A stretch of DNA of 64,000 bases from Fusarium oxysporum f. sp. lycopersici 4287 (lineage: Eukaryota > Ascomycota > Sordariomycetes > Hypocreales > Nectriaceae), in the NCBI RefSeq assembly GCF_000149955.1, contig NC_030987.1, forward strand, positions 1,737,387-1,801,386. The letters run 5' to 3'. Both the position numbers and the translations under genes were made by a program. This document shows, one piece after another, positions 21,875 to 34,139 of this stretch (position 1 is the first letter of the stretch; every line of letters begins with the position of its first letter). Below the pieces are notes generated by a model, which saw nothing but the letters and a program-made list of their open reading frames with translations, did no database searches and was not told the DNA's origin.

Positions 21875-23064
21875 TCAGTCATACCAGATGGCGTTCATGC
21901 CGAAGCCAGGCTCTGGTGTTCTAACCCTTGCAACACGGGCGAGGTGCTCATCTTGCCAGCGGTAGATCTCCAGCCAACCTTCTTGATCATCCGTGATCGC
22001 TACCCACTCGTCTGTCCAAGGGCAAGGTGCAACCGCATTACTGTGTCCACCACTCGTAGGTGTAGGATTCAGGCAGATCTGGCGCTCAATGGCGCCGGTA
22101 TCCGAGAGCTTGAAGGCGGCCACATAACCTGTCAGGTCGAAGGAGTTGGCACGGGACGAGGCAAAGAGATACTTGCCCGACGACGAAAGCACGCAGACAT
22201 CAGCGCGGTACTGTGTCCACCTATCGGGGATACCTGGAGGAATCAGAGGGTAGTGCTTGTGGGTGTAAACGGGAAGACGAGTTGCTGGATCGATGAGGTA
22301 CTCGCAAATTCGGTTGCCCTTCTCCATAAGAGCATAGAGGTAGTTTCCAGTAGGATGCATGGCTACCCATCGAGGGTGGTCTCGAGCATCAGGACAATCG
22401 ACAGAACCAACTAGCTCAAGAGAAGGATCGTCCTTGCTGACACGGCGATGGGTCCAGAGCTTGTTAGCACGGAGGTCGGCAGAATAAAGGTACTCTTCCT
22501 TAGGGTCAAAGACCATTCCGTGAATACCCGTGTTAGGCTGGTAAGGATAGTTTTGAACATTTTCCTTGAGAGCCTTTGTGGTGGAATCGGTGGTGAAGAC
22601 AGCGCCGTGGCCAGCGTGATCGTAGAAAGGATTGCAGTAGACGGCATAAGGAGGCTTGTTCGCTGCGAGAAGGAAGATGGCACGGGTGTTTGTGGTGGCA
22701 AGAGAAGCATTGGCTGTTGAGGTTAGTGTCCAGTATATGAACGGTCAGATGTGGCTTACGATCGTGCTCCATTGGGTGAGAGACTTGGTGAGTTATCGAA
22801 GTTGGCGATTCGACGGCGAAGCTGGACCACTTCTTCATGGCAGCACCGTAAATAGCTTTGCGATCATGCTGGAATGCAATGTGAGTTAACATCTTGCAGT
22901 GTGAGAAGTGATCTTACACTAAATGTCATCCATGAGATTGGCTCGTCCTTGGGAATCTCGGTCCTTTTCACGAGCTTCAGTGTAAGAGCTTCGTCGTCGA
23001 AGGCAAAAGTGAAGATAGCACCTGGAGGAGTCCAGGTACCAACCATGAGATGATGAACAGGCAT
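21875..23064 (-). CDS. 3-carboxy-cis,cis-muconate lactonizing enzyme (beta-propeller)
   Basis: Three exons, complement(22918..23064), complement(22760..22868), complement(21875..22713), introns 49 and 46 nt, 364 aa. Fungal CMLE cyclises 3-carboxy-cis,cis-muconate to 3-carboxymuconolactone in the protocatechuate branch of the beta-ketoadipate pathway, used to grow on plant aromatics. The sequence matches my memory of the Neurospora-type enzyme closely: GIHGMVFDPKEEYLYSADL, RANKLWTHRR, HPRWVAMHPTGNYLYALME, PTPTSGGHSNAVAPCPW, and the C-terminal EPGFGMNAIWYD. The fold is a seven-bladed propeller related to 6-phosphogluconolactonase, so a generic lactonase label is the alternative. No other genes of the pathway lie nearby, so it is not part of a visible cluster. 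Confidence 0.92.
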
Positions 23065-24757
23065 TTTGGCTGTGATAGATGTTGCTCGAAGCTTTGAGAT
23101 GAGTGCAGGTCGCATACAAGTCGAAGCTAGAATCACAGCAGAACCAATTCAACGATCAATGAAGCAGTCCTGAGATTATTGCTGGAGGAGAAAGTACATG
23201 TAAAAAAAAGATTGAGTCGTTATCATGGATGATGGAGGGGAGCGACAGGCTTAAACATTTATCCTACAGGGCATAGTGGAGGACCCCGCGGAATTGAGCT
23301 ACCTTATGATGCAGGCTCTCAGTACAGTTACAGTTGGTTAGCAGTTAGCCGTGGGTCTAAGTCCGGGGACGGGGCCGGCTTCGGTAGTCTGCGGCGGCAG
23401 ATGTTGACGGATATGATTTCGGGATTGAACCGATAATAATGAGTGTGCAGTTGGCTTTTGTTAATATGAGCATCTTGAAATTTAGTCATTAGCGAAAACC
23501 CTTGAAATGATATGATCTTTTTAGAGGCTCATCATGACACCTGAATCGTATCAAACATCCCAGAGTCATGATAGCATGGCTCTCATCATACTAGATCTAT
23601 CTGACTTGCTGTGTTTCATGAGACGCAAGTGATCTCAATTGGTCTTGCAAAATAATTTACATTTGATTAAAAGATCTGTTGACTATTCTCGGGGCATGCT
23701 GAACCTATGAATGGATATCTTGTTAGTAGCATCTAGAATACCCCGCATTGACTTCCCCGATGTTGATCCCGGCACAAAGCCACTAACGTCCTCCTTCTCG
23801 TGCTATATTAAATATTGGATATCATGTGAAAAGATATTCCCTCTTCAACTAAAACGATACTATTGAGCAGCCTTGAGAAGAGGTCATGATGACATACCCT
23901 TGCTCATGACCATGGATTCAATACAAACGCGAGAAAGATGTTATGGCCGCTTATGTAGCCCGGCGATTCATATAAGCTAAACAACAAACAAGGATGTTCC
24001 CAGCTGATGTTTTGAGCAGTCATGGCGATCCTTGGCCTCAATAGTACTCATGATATCAGTGTGGTAGAGAATACACCGACCGACATGTATTCAGGAAAGT
24101 GTCTACGTAGCATTGGGATGAAATGAGAACTGAGTATTGGCTATAATTTAAATTCATTTGGACTTATTGAATATGGATCTTTCAACCTGTAAAGCCTGAG
24201 CTAATGAAATTGCTGCTTGGCTAATCAACGCTGTACGCGACAGCATCACTCGATCGCGAATCGCTTTTCCAGCTTCAATGGTCGGCGGAGCGGAAAAGGA
24301 AAGAAAACAATTGACCGATCATTGTTATTATTACTACATGCAAGCAAATATAGTCTTGTACGACCTGTTTTGCCACCGTGCATCATCATCGTCCACCATC
24401 ACTGGTGCGCTAAGATAGGGCCCGTCACCCGGCCAACGGCCGTTTCCCAATAAACAGTCAACGGCTTGTCTAATAGTGCCTTGGCTCTGGCTACCTAAGC
24501 GACCTACTTTCTTGCTAGCTCCAGCTCCAGCTTCAGCTTGTCTTCTCAACTTTACCTTACTTTTATTCTTTCTGCAATGGCGTAGTCCAATTCGCAGTCT
24601 TAGTTGGCTTCTTATTCTCAACAGTTGGCGTGAGACTTAGTTTTGTTCATTACCATTTTTTTTTAAACATCTTCATTTCTACAGGCGTCGCCGTGACGCC
24701 CTGGGCGAAAGCTACTTAGCAGCTCTCATATAACCACGGATATCGTGGCTCGACACC
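23065..24757. other. Divergent intergenic region, CMLE / GBD-FH3 protein
   Basis: About 1.7 kb. GC-rich around 23340-23400 (near the CMLE promoter), AT-richer from 23450 to 24200. The last 150 bases contain a T-run followed by TTCTACAG (about 24676), which could be the 3' end of a 5'-UTR intron in the downstream gene. ORFs up to 95 codons, none convincing. Confidence 0.45.
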
Positions 24758-27222
24758 ATGAATACAAACGACGTAAATAGCTTCGACGCCGGTCGAAGAC
24801 CACGGCCCAAGTCCTCCATCCTCGAGGGCTTCATGCATCGTCGTCAAGCCTCCACCGATACCCATTCATTCCAGGCCCCTTTCGATGGTCCTGTCTCTCC
24901 TATACAGCCCAAGATCATGGCTTTTGAGAACTACTCCAACCCAGGGGCACTGGCGGAGCTACAATACAACCAGCAAGAGTCTTCCGGACGCTTCTCACGG
25001 CGACAGGACCGAGGCCGATCACAGTCCCCGACCAAGAGCAGCTTTGGCAACTTCACCATCATAACAGCACCCGGCAAAGAAGCCAAGGCCTCAAAATCTC
25101 GCGATCCCTCTCCCACCAAACCGAAACGGCCAAAGTCAACAACTAACCTTGCTGGTCTGCTCAAGCCCAAGACGCTGCGAAACTTGGGCAGGTTCGGATC
25201 CGACGACAATGTCAATTCATCCAAGGACAAGGAAAACAGAACTCCCGAAGAACCGGTAGCAGACCCTGCACCAACACCCATTTATTCTCAGTTTGCCTCT
25301 CGACCGAACATCGAACCACCCCAGAGCACACGCCGTAGTATGGACGAAGCACGGGCACCAAGTGTCCAGGATCTTTATAATGGCAGTCGAGTCGCCGTCA
25401 AAGAGCGACCGAAATCATATCATCCCATGCTGGGAAGGATGGAACCACCCCCCTCACCGACCAAGGCACGCACTTCAAACGATTCCCGAAAGGGATCAAA
25501 AGACTCGACTGAGGCTAAAAGTAAGAGCGGTCGAGGTAAGGTCTTGAGCGTCTTTACTACATTCAACCACAGCCGATCCAAGTCAACGTCAGTTGTACCT
25601 GAGCCGACCGAGGCAGTACTTGACCCTAAGGATATTGACAAACACCTTGAAGCTATGTTGGACCGACGAAACATTCCAGAGAACCAGAGATACAAGATGA
25701 GGAACCTGAGTGACACCATCAAGATGGAGTTTATCCGCCAGGACTGGGCAGAATCACAGGCTTCTCGGACAGAGAGATCCTGCTCAACAGATAGCGCCAA
25801 CAGCGGCCTGGTCATGGAAGCCGGCACACAAAATGAAGAGAAACAGAAGCGATCACGGGGCAAGAGTTTTACTCTCTCACGAGGAAGAAAGGAATCAAAG
25901 GAGCCAAGCTCCCCTATCAAAAAGTCAAAGGCCGACGGGACGTTAGGTCGTCATTTCAGAAGCAAGTCCACTGACAGCGTAGTCAGCGAAGGGCCTCCTG
26001 GATCAAGCGGCTCCGTTTCCAACTCTGGAATTCTGTCCAAGATTAAGCTCAACCAAGGCCCAGGTGATTACGTGGCGTATCTCAGAAAGGTTCAAAAACC
26101 AGAACTTGTCGAGGTCGGCAAAGTTCACAAGCTACGACTGCTTCTCAGGAACGAGACAGTGGCATGGATCGAAGACTTCATCCAGCAAGGCGGTATGAAG
26201 GAGATTGTAGGTCTGCTCAACCGCATCATGGAGGTTGAATGGAGGTAAGTCAAATTCAAGACGTGATCCCACAAGCGTGACTAACAATTGATAGGGAGGA
26301 ACATGAAGATGCACTGCTTCACGAGAATCTTCTCTGTCTAAAGGCACTGTCGACGACAGCTCGCGCCATGCAATATCTTCACACGATCCAGAGCGATCTA
26401 TTTCCCAAGCTCCTACACATGCTCTTCGACCCAGAGAAGAAGGGTCCCAGCGAGTTCACCACTCGTAACATCATAACATCCGTCTTGTTCACGTATGTTG
26501 AGTCTGCTGCACCAGCCGAACGGGTCACACGAGCCCAGAGTATTCTCGCACACCTCAGAGACCCCGAGCCAAAGGAAGATCAGCGCCCATTGCCATTTGT
26601 CCTAGAGATGAGGCAAGAAAGGCCATACCGCGTTTGGAACAAGGAGGTTGTTAGCGTCACTAAAGAAGTGTTCTGGATCTTCCTTCACAACGTCAACGTT
26701 GTATCCCTTCCTTCGGACCGCCCCTCGACGTGTGACCTTGCCCCTGGTCCGTACAGTTACATGCTTCGACATTTCCCTCAAGAGCGCCCCCCGGTCCCAG
26801 CAGCACCATATGTGGGCGGAGTCGAATGGGATGCGACCAACTACCTGGCTTCTCATCTTGATCTCATGAACGCCATCTTGGCCTGCACACCGACACAAGA
26901 GGAGCGCAACACTCTTCGCGCACAATTCCGAATTTCGGGATGGGAGCGATGCCTTGGTGGTAGTCTACGACTCTGTAAAGAGAAGTTCTATGGAAGTGTG
27001 CATGACGGGCTTCGGACATGGGTCGGAGCGGCGGCCGAGGATGGTTGGGACGTCAAGGATGTGCGATACGGGCCGCCCCCTGACGCTCGGGCTTCACCAA
27101 AGAAAACTGGAGGTGGTCAGAAGAAACCGGTCGAGGCGGCGCCAAAGCTTGAGATGCCGAAGCTCGATTTTGGGTTGGATAAGCCATCCACTCCAAGTAA
27201 GGAGAAGGACATGTGGCTGTGA
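24758..27222 (+). CDS. GBD/FH3 domain protein (formin N-terminal-like, no FH2)
   Basis: Two exons, 24758..26244 and 26295..27222, intron 50 nt (GTAAGT...CTAACAATTGATAG), 804 aa. Residues 1-280 are disordered and basic, rich in SPTK/SPTKxKR motifs. From about 290 it follows the formin Rho-GTPase-binding region: LEAMLDRRNIPENQRYKMRN, then after a Ser/Lys-rich insert GDYVAYLRKV, LLRNETVAWIEDFIQQGGMK and LLHENLLCLKAL, continuing into an armadillo-like FH3 segment. There is no poly-proline FH1 and no actin-binding FH2; the protein ends in a short Pro/Lys-rich tail. Known biology of such domains suggests a GTP-Rho/Cdc42-dependent adaptor in polarity or septation; the partner is inference. Confidence 0.88.
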
Positions 27223-27562
27223 TGAAATGGCAAATCTTGAAGTGCCAGCATTTGTTTCTTGCATGTATTTCCTTGTTGGTCTGGAGCCAAGGTTGATTGT
27301 TGGTTGTTTGGAAGTCATGGTAGAGATCCTACTTTGATGATGGCATGTTAATGAACTGATGACACAAAAAACTGTATTGTTGACCCATCCGTGCTTCGGG
27401 TTACTTGATACAAACTCCTTGTAGATCTCACGTGTTCCCGTGATGTACAGCTTATGTGACGCTCAGGACCAGCCAGCCACCGTACGCTGTGCCCTTGTTT
27501 TCTTGGAAACTTTGGTCCAAGGTAGTAGTCTTGTATTCTTTATCCTCTACGACGGGGCTTGT
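27223..27562. other. Convergent 3' intergenic region
   Basis: Lies between the convergent GBD/FH3 and RraA-like genes. No ORF other than a shadow of the latter and no repeat seen. Confidence 0.4.
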
Positions 27563-28304
27563 TCAAAGATTGCTTCGATGAAGCTTGAAGGACTCAAAAA
27601 CCGTTGCACCTTTGAGCACATCTTCCTTAACCTTTTCATCAGCGGCTGTCAGCTTGGGCAGCAATTCGAGGACCTCAGAAACCTTGTTCTGAGGAATGAC
27701 CACCACCCCGTTGATTGGATCGCTAAATGCAAGGTCGCCAGGAGAGACGAGGGTTCCATCAATGTCGAGAGGTACCTGGATCGCCCAGGGCACGCTCCCT
27801 CCACCGACCCCAACGGTGGACAACCCTCGAGCCCAAATCTGCATTGTACCTCCGAGTTCAGCTTGTCCCAAGAGCAGGGTAAATGACACTCACCGGTAAG
27901 GAAGTACTCTTTAATTCCGCTATATCTCTGGCTCGCCCAGCTACAACGATGCCCTTGGCTTGGCACACTTTCATGCGAACTGCCATGATCCCACCACAAA
28001 CAGCATTCTTTTGACCGTCAGGCTGTTTAAGAACCACAATGGTTCCTGGTTCTGTCAGATCGGCCCAATGGGTTCCCTCAGGGATGTTCTTTTGTATTTC
28101 TGGGAGATCCTGTCCCTTGGAGGCGAAGAGAACTGTTGAAACTGGAGCAACAGTAACCGATGTTGCATCACCCTCAGGAGAGCTGTATAGGTTCAGATCG
28201 GCAACAAAGCCGGCGCCGGGAACCTTTAACTTGAGGAGTGCGTCCGAGATATCACAAGCGGAATACTGCTGCAGCTTTACCAAGTCCTCGGCGTGGTAAC
28301 TCAT
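27563..28304 (-). CDS. RraA-like / 4-hydroxy-4-methyl-2-oxoglutarate aldolase family
   Basis: Two exons, complement(27894..28304) and complement(27563..27838), 55-nt intron (GTGAGT...GCTGAAC...ATGCAG), 228 aa. The fold block GTIVVLKQPDGQKNAVCGG, then AKGIVVAGRARDIAEL and, across the splice, STSLPIWARGLSTVG, with VSPGDLAFSDPINGVVVIP downstream, matches the RraA/HMG-aldolase superfamily, which uses a divalent metal and an Arg-Asp pair to cleave 4-carboxy-4-hydroxy-2-oxoadipate or related keto acids. Fungal members are largely uncharacterised, so the substrate is not asserted. CMLE, an aromatic-catabolism enzyme, is about 4.5 kb away, but nothing else supports a shared pathway. The frame continues upstream to 28544 only through a GTG, so 28304 is preferred. 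Confidence 0.85.
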
Positions 28305-30899
28305 GCTGATAGCGTCCAAGGGCAACAAGTTTTTAGCGAATACGGCGAGTCGGTGAGCAAGGTCTATCAAATAGTTGCAGTTCGAGATAAAGCCTCTTGA
28401 CGTGTAGTGCGTATAGCCCCGGGTAGACTCGCGTATCGCAGAGTTCAGTCGTAGTGAACTCGGAGCTCCATGACTCCGGAGCCTCCCATCAACCGGGACG
28501 TACAGTCCAATCAGAAGCATTACCAGCACATGCTTTGGATGCACGAACTAGGTGGGGGATGGCCAGGGAGAGCTTGACCGAGGCCAATCATTGAACTCGA
28601 AGGATCTGGCCCTGGACGGGAATTCAAAGTTGATGAGGAACCGGCGTTTTATTTGCGACTGCAACTGTGAGCTAGCGACAGAGATAGATTAGGAGCTCAA
28701 GCGGAGCAACCCTGGCATGACGTCTCTTGTTTACTCTTCTCTCTTTCGGATCCTCTTCTGGACTATTCGTAGGAAGGCTTTTTTTTTTCTTTCTCGTTTG
28801 TTGGTACATGACGCAGAAGTGACTATCAGTTCCCGTCCTGGTATCAATCAGTCAGTGACGAGACTCAGGGTACCAAAATGTGACGTGTCTTATGAGCAAG
28901 GGCCAAAATCAAGATGGTGTCCAAGCATGGTCTACATATTCTTTATCGCCGCGATAGACGACCGGCTCCCTTCGGGCAACGAGTCATGGCGAGGCATGAT
29001 AATGTTTCAGAGAGGCTGGCGCTACAGAGTAGATTTTGTGGTGAAGCTGGTTCTTATGGTGAGCAATAGGTGGGGTTCACCAGATATCAACGGAAATTCC
29101 GAAGATGCAAGAACAATAAAAATCGATATACTACGTAGCAACCGGCCGAAAAGACTTAAGGAGAGGCTTGCAATTTCCTAACGTGACAAGCCGTAATTTC
29201 AAGCAATAAAGCGAACGCCTCCATTCCTGTTACAACATGGAATAGACGCTGTCAAAAGTAGATGCTACGCTAGCTAAGTCTCTGGGCTAGATAGCTCAAC
29301 CCGTCCGTTCTATCAACTCAACCCCAGACACACGGACATTCCAAGGGTCCGTTTAAATCGTGACATGTGCTTCAAGGCTGTTGATGACAGCTTTGCTCAA
29401 CTGGGCTCAAACTTCTCGTTCAGAGAATGGAACAGAGATACATGAGCAATGAGACACCTTCTTATGCTAAGATCAGCTGTTCTTGACTGCTTCTAGACTT
29501 ACTACGCAGGATAATCTATGAAGCGGAACCGGATAACAGAAAGTCATTGGGTCGGAAGCCTTGTTAGTTGCACTGCTGAGCCTTTCTTTGGCATGAATAA
29601 GAGTATATGTGCTGGCCATGTCCTCCACATAAGATCCTCGAAACAGATCCAGACCGTTAATTGGTGTTGACATCTGCAACGAGAGGGGTTCATGAGTGAT
29701 TTCAACCAAACTATCCCTGCCCTATAAACCAGAACAGCCACGAATGAGTGCACCAACTGCTGAGAAATGCAGCTAAAAGATGCATACCATCATGGCTATA
29801 CCTGGCGTGTGAGGGGAACACTTGATGCCCCTCCCCATCATCATCATCATGATTCGTGGCCGGGACACTTGATCATGTCGAATTGGGCGAGGAGCCATGC
29901 GCCTCCACATCAATCACCGTCAACCGTCTCATTAGATTGACACGGCTGGGATGATGTTGGCTTGGTGGATGCTGTTCTGGGGCCGGGCAGAGATGGGTCC
30001 CAGTTGTTGCTACCTAGCATTCGCTAACGGGGCAAGCATGTCGGGTGATGGAACTGACGTTGTGACATCCCACATGGAGGGAATTATTCTCTATGGATTT
30101 AGATTTTGGCTATGGTAAAAGGATGACCCGAGAAGCACGGAATGCTCTGTTTGTAATCGAGGCACAGCATATAACCTTGCCTGTAACCTAGCTTGGCATT
30201 GAGAGGGGACACCAGATGATCGACTTGAGCTGCCAGATCTTGGCTGATAGTGATAGCTGATAGTGGAGGGCAACGATATGGGAGGGGGAAGACGATCCTG
30301 AGAATTGACTTGTTCAGGGTTGCGGCGGACACAACTTTCTCAGCAGGGATCAAAGAAGCTCAACGTCAGGGGTCCATGAAAGAAAAGAAAATTAGATGGA
30401 ACATCAGGTTACAGAAAAAGCCGTTCGCTGGTTATGACGGGACGTTACCTACTAGTTAGAGGCCGTGCCAGGATGTTTCCCAGGGCAGTGGTAGACTGGT
30501 AGTTTGTTCTGGTGATTGTCAGCTCTGACACAACAAGGGAAGCTTCAGTTCAATAAGAAGCACGTGGTGGATTGTTTCAACCTTAACAGACCCAGCCATG
30601 GGACATGGGAAGTCGATACATTGCGATGTAGTTTGGCCAATCACCATCTCTGAATGTCACCTAGAGGATAGCTCCAAGGTAACCTCAGCTCACCTAATTA
30701 ACGTGAACAGGCAGTTCTTGGACCAGATCATCCGCGCGGCTCGGCCCAAGAAAAAACGATCCGCAGCGCCCAACTTTCACATCTCCAAGTCCAACCTAAA
30801 CTAATCCACTGAAACTTTGGCCTGGGTTAGCAATTCCTTTACACCTCATCCACCACCGAAGCTGCCCGTCTGTGGTATTGTAGTAGAGTGCCTCACAAC
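28305..30899. other. Long divergent intergenic region, no gene seen
   Basis: About 2.6 kb. The longest ORF (28717-29181, 154 codons, plus) has no domain, no splice partner and a low-complexity start, and is judged spurious. A short ATC microsatellite (CATCATCATCATCATGATT) lies near 29838. No RNA gene or transposon end recognised. Confidence 0.5.
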
Positions 30900-31735
30900 T
30901 TCAGGACTAGCCTTATTTGCTTTGTCCATCGGTATTCATTCTTCCTCCAATATCACACCATCACGCATCACACATCAATCACATCGTTCTCTTTCCTGTG
31001 ACCTTGACCCAACGTCCACAAATCAAATCTATCATCGCCCGCAAATTCGATCAAATCGCCGCCTCCCCCACCTCATTACGGCACCGCTTCCAGCCACCAG
31101 CCACCTGCTCTGTTCTGTTCTGTTCTGCACTCTCTGAACTGCTCTGCCAAGTCAGTCAGAAAGTCAGTCAGTCAGCGTCAGGTCAGCCTAGCAGCTCAGT
31201 TCAGTCAAGCTTTTGTTCGGGCTGTCCCTGTGCCTCCTCTGTCTGTCTCTGTTTCTTCGCCTCTTTACAGTATCCTTAATCCATTCCTTGGCTTGGCTTG
31301 GTCGCTTGCTTCCTTAGCTTGGGATCTCCTACCGCTGCAGCATCTCTTGTCTCGTCCCCTAGTCGATCCTGTCCCTTGGCCTCGGGTCATCTTGATCCTA
31401 TTCGACGACCCTGACAATCATCCTCGGCTGGCTTGGAACTTTGGCTTCTCCTCCTCTACCTACGGATACCCTTAGGCCTTAGCACAAAGTCGCTCGTCCG
31501 CTCGCTCGCTCGCAAAACGGAACAGACTCCAAAACGACCCACCCCCCACTACAGCACCACCAGGCCCCAAGGACCCAAGGCAAGACAAGGCCAAAGGCCA
31601 ACCCGGCCGCAGCCCAGAGCCACCCGCTCCAAGATCTCGGAGCTACTAAAGTTGCCTGCACGTCCTGAACCTGCCGGTACGGAGCCTGGAGCCATTTGCC
31701 CACGAGCTAGGGTCGCTTGAACCCTGTACGAGACA
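30900..31735 (+). promoter_or_regulatory. Pyrimidine-rich leader/promoter of the WBP2-like gene
   Basis: Roughly 800 bases of strongly C/T-rich plus-strand sequence with repeated small motifs (CAGTCAGTCAG, CTGTTCTGTTCTG, GCTCGCTCGCTCGC) directly before the proposed ATG at 31736. This is typical of a long fungal 5' leader. Long overlapping ORFs in all three frames here reflect base composition, not coding. Confidence 0.5.
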
Positions 31736-32910
31736 ATGTCGATAAAGTAAGCCTCTTTCGCGAACCTCTTTCTTGAATCTCTTTCTCTGAGCTTTCCATC
31801 TTTCCCGTCCCGTCTTGTCAACCTTAGCCTTGCCCTCTTGGTCACTGGTTTAGTCCTGCACTGAGTCTTCAGAGATTGTCGCTCCCGTGGTATCCTGTCC
31901 TGTCTTGTGCCCATACCATACCCATCTTCGCATTCCCGTCCCTCTCTCCGTTTCCGTTTCTTGCCTCCGTCACCTTCCCGTCTCCCTCTGCCGTCTTCTC
32001 CGCCCCGTACCCTCCGGTCACGGCGGCCACGGCTCAGTCCGTCCGTTGACTGCCCCGCCACCTTCGGCCCATGGAGTCATGGACCCCGCCCTATAATGGA
32101 CAATCCTCATGACTATCTTATTACAAGCCGTCCTCCTTCGCGGCCCGTCGATCCTGACAATGCCGATAGCTGGGTTATGCTCAATCAGGGCGGCTTCGTC
32201 AAGCTTGGCAATGAACGCATCTTGATGAAGCTCGAATCGAGAATCTCATGCGACCTGTCTGTGCCCCAGGAGCTGAGAGCACGATGTGCCTCGTTTCAAC
32301 GGAAAAGTGATAAAGGCACCCTCTTCCTGACCAACAAGAGAGTAAGTTGATAGCAAATCTATCTCGAGATTCTCTACTGACGCTTCAGATCGTGTATCTT
32401 CCTTTAAAACCCACTCAAGAACCAAAGTTTGAATCCTTCAGTGCCCCAATCCTGAAGTTTCAAGATTCCACCACTTCATCATCTATGTGGTGGGGATGGG
32501 TGTGGAAATCAGATTGTATTCCTGTATCCGGTGGTGGCATTCCTCCAGATATTCCTCGGCTTGAGGTCAAGTTCACGTTTTCAGATGGAGGTATGATGGA
32601 TTTCAACGAAGCCTATATAAGGCTGCGGGAGCGACTTTACCAGTATCAAGAGATGCGCCGGGAGATGGGCCCCGGTGCTGATGTCCCTGATGAGCCTCTT
32701 CCAGCATATGAAGCTCCTTCTGCCCAGCCAGCTCCTACAACGAGTTCGACAGATGTGCGCCCTAATCGCTCAGAGAGCGCTGCCAGTCGGAGGGCACCAG
32801 ATGAACCACCACCAGATTATGACGAGGCTCAGGCGCAGCAGTTGAATATTCGGTTGGAGGATCACATTCGAGGTGAAATTGATAGGGGAGCATACGAAAA
32901 TGATGATTAA
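31736..32910 (+). CDS. WBP2-like GRAM-domain protein with PPxY motif
   Basis: Preferred model: exons 31736..31746 (11 nt), 32170..32341, 32389..32910, giving 234 aa that begins MSINWVMLNQGGFVKL. The 423-nt first intron has GTAAGC at its donor and CTGAC...CGATAG at its acceptor; joining ATG-TCG-ATA-AA to C-TGG restores the MSINWVML start I know from fungal WBP2 homologues. The second intron is 47 nt. An alternative single-exon start at ATG 32096 (MDNPHDYLITSRPP) would give 255 aa with a non-family N-terminus. The GRAM/PH-like part runs to about residue 130 (KGTLFLTNKRIVYLPLK; FTFSDGGMMDFNEAYIRL). The tail carries a PPPDYDE motif that can bind WW domains of Nedd4/Rsp5-type ligases. Role: probable membrane-linked adaptor; inferred. 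Confidence 0.88.
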
Positions 32911-34139
32911 CGGCCGCGTTGGACCACACCAATGGCTGTGGTTGTGTTACAGATACCAAGATTTGAGCACTGCATTCATGAACTCATTATACTACCTCTT
33001 ACTTTTTTCCGGGTTTTCATATTCAAAGGGATCTGCTAGAATCATGATATTGCGAAATATTAAAATTTCCAGCCGCTTCTGAATCTGATAATAGAACGTG
33101 ACAACTTTTGTTAAACCGTTGGAGCCAAATTGGCAGGGCATTTTGACCAAAGGAGCCGCGTTTCCTAAAATGGAAGAGTCACATGATAATTACCCCTCTT
33201 TAGAGATAAGGCAATGCATTTCAGAGATGTCCAAGAGACGGTCAATTCAATCACTCAATTAAGGGTCAAACAACTTTCGGTGAACATTCGAGAATCTGTA
33301 GAGATAAACTCCAACTTCAGCCAGATTATACAGGCTAAATCAGTAACATATTTTAATTAAAAAAAAAAAAAAAAAAGGAAAAAAAAAAAAAAACTACTTT
33401 TCCTAAAATAGATTTAAAAGTCAAAATGCCCATCTAGCAACACGTAAAGTAAAGCCAAAGGCATTAAAGCAAGATAATAAAATAAGGTGTTTTTGTTTTT
33501 AACACAACACAATATAAGGCGTCATACACTACGCCAAAAAAAAAAAACACAATAACCTTAATATTAAGTCTCAGCAGATCACACAGCTGCTGCCTTAAAC
33601 CTTAAGATCTAACTAAGCAAGTGGCCTCAATCCACGAGCATAAAGAAGATAAATGTTAGCAGACCAAGGCTGGCTCGGCGGGTTAGTAATAGATTGGATC
33701 AGGTCGCAAGACAACGCAGTGGGAAAACACAAGTTGAGGATAAACACAGTTGAATAACACTTGGGACAGTAATTTATAATAATACTAACTATTAATACTT
33801 CTATTATATATTAATTTAGGTGTAGTTAAATATACTGATTATTATGGTCATTTTGATTAGCGCCTGCCCCTGTCGGTATATATTTGAGGCCTTATGACAG
33901 CTAAAGAGATAGATTCTGGATAGTGTGCTAGGTAGAATGGGTTTCATTGATAAGGCGCTTGAGTTGTGGCGACAGCGTTAGAATATCAGATGACCGAATA
34001 CCAGTAGAGGTTTATGGTAAGAGTTAGTCCAGTGTCTGGTGGCTTATTCATTATACCGAGTCGTCGCGTAAACTTCACAAGGTATGTGATTATACAGGAA
34101 GGCACATTCAGCAGCATTATTCCATTCCATTTCCTCTAC
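32911..34139. other. Left edge of the repeat island, AT-rich
   Basis: Coding sequence stops abruptly. The region contains two A-runs (33359-33376 and 33379-33393, separated by GG) and a further A-run near 33536-33547, with AT-rich flanks and no ORF of note. The paired A-runs could mark the 3' end of a retroposed sequence, but no target-site duplication was identified. Confidence 0.5.

Noticed and set aside
21875..28304. Aromatic-catabolism cluster of CMLE with the RraA-like gene
   Set aside because: Only two possibly related genes, separated by an unrelated gene, with no protocatechuate-pathway neighbours.
28717..29181. 154-codon plus-strand ORF
   Set aside because: No domain, no intron partner, Phe/Arg-rich chance composition; no evidence of a gene.
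30817..31720. Several plus-strand ORFs of 80-120 codons
   Set aside because: Overlapping frames in a C/T-rich leader; no protein-like pattern.
32096..32341. ATG 32096 as the WBP2 start
   Set aside because: Gives an N-terminus unlike the family, while splicing from 31736 gives the familiar MSINWVML start. Kept as the alternative.
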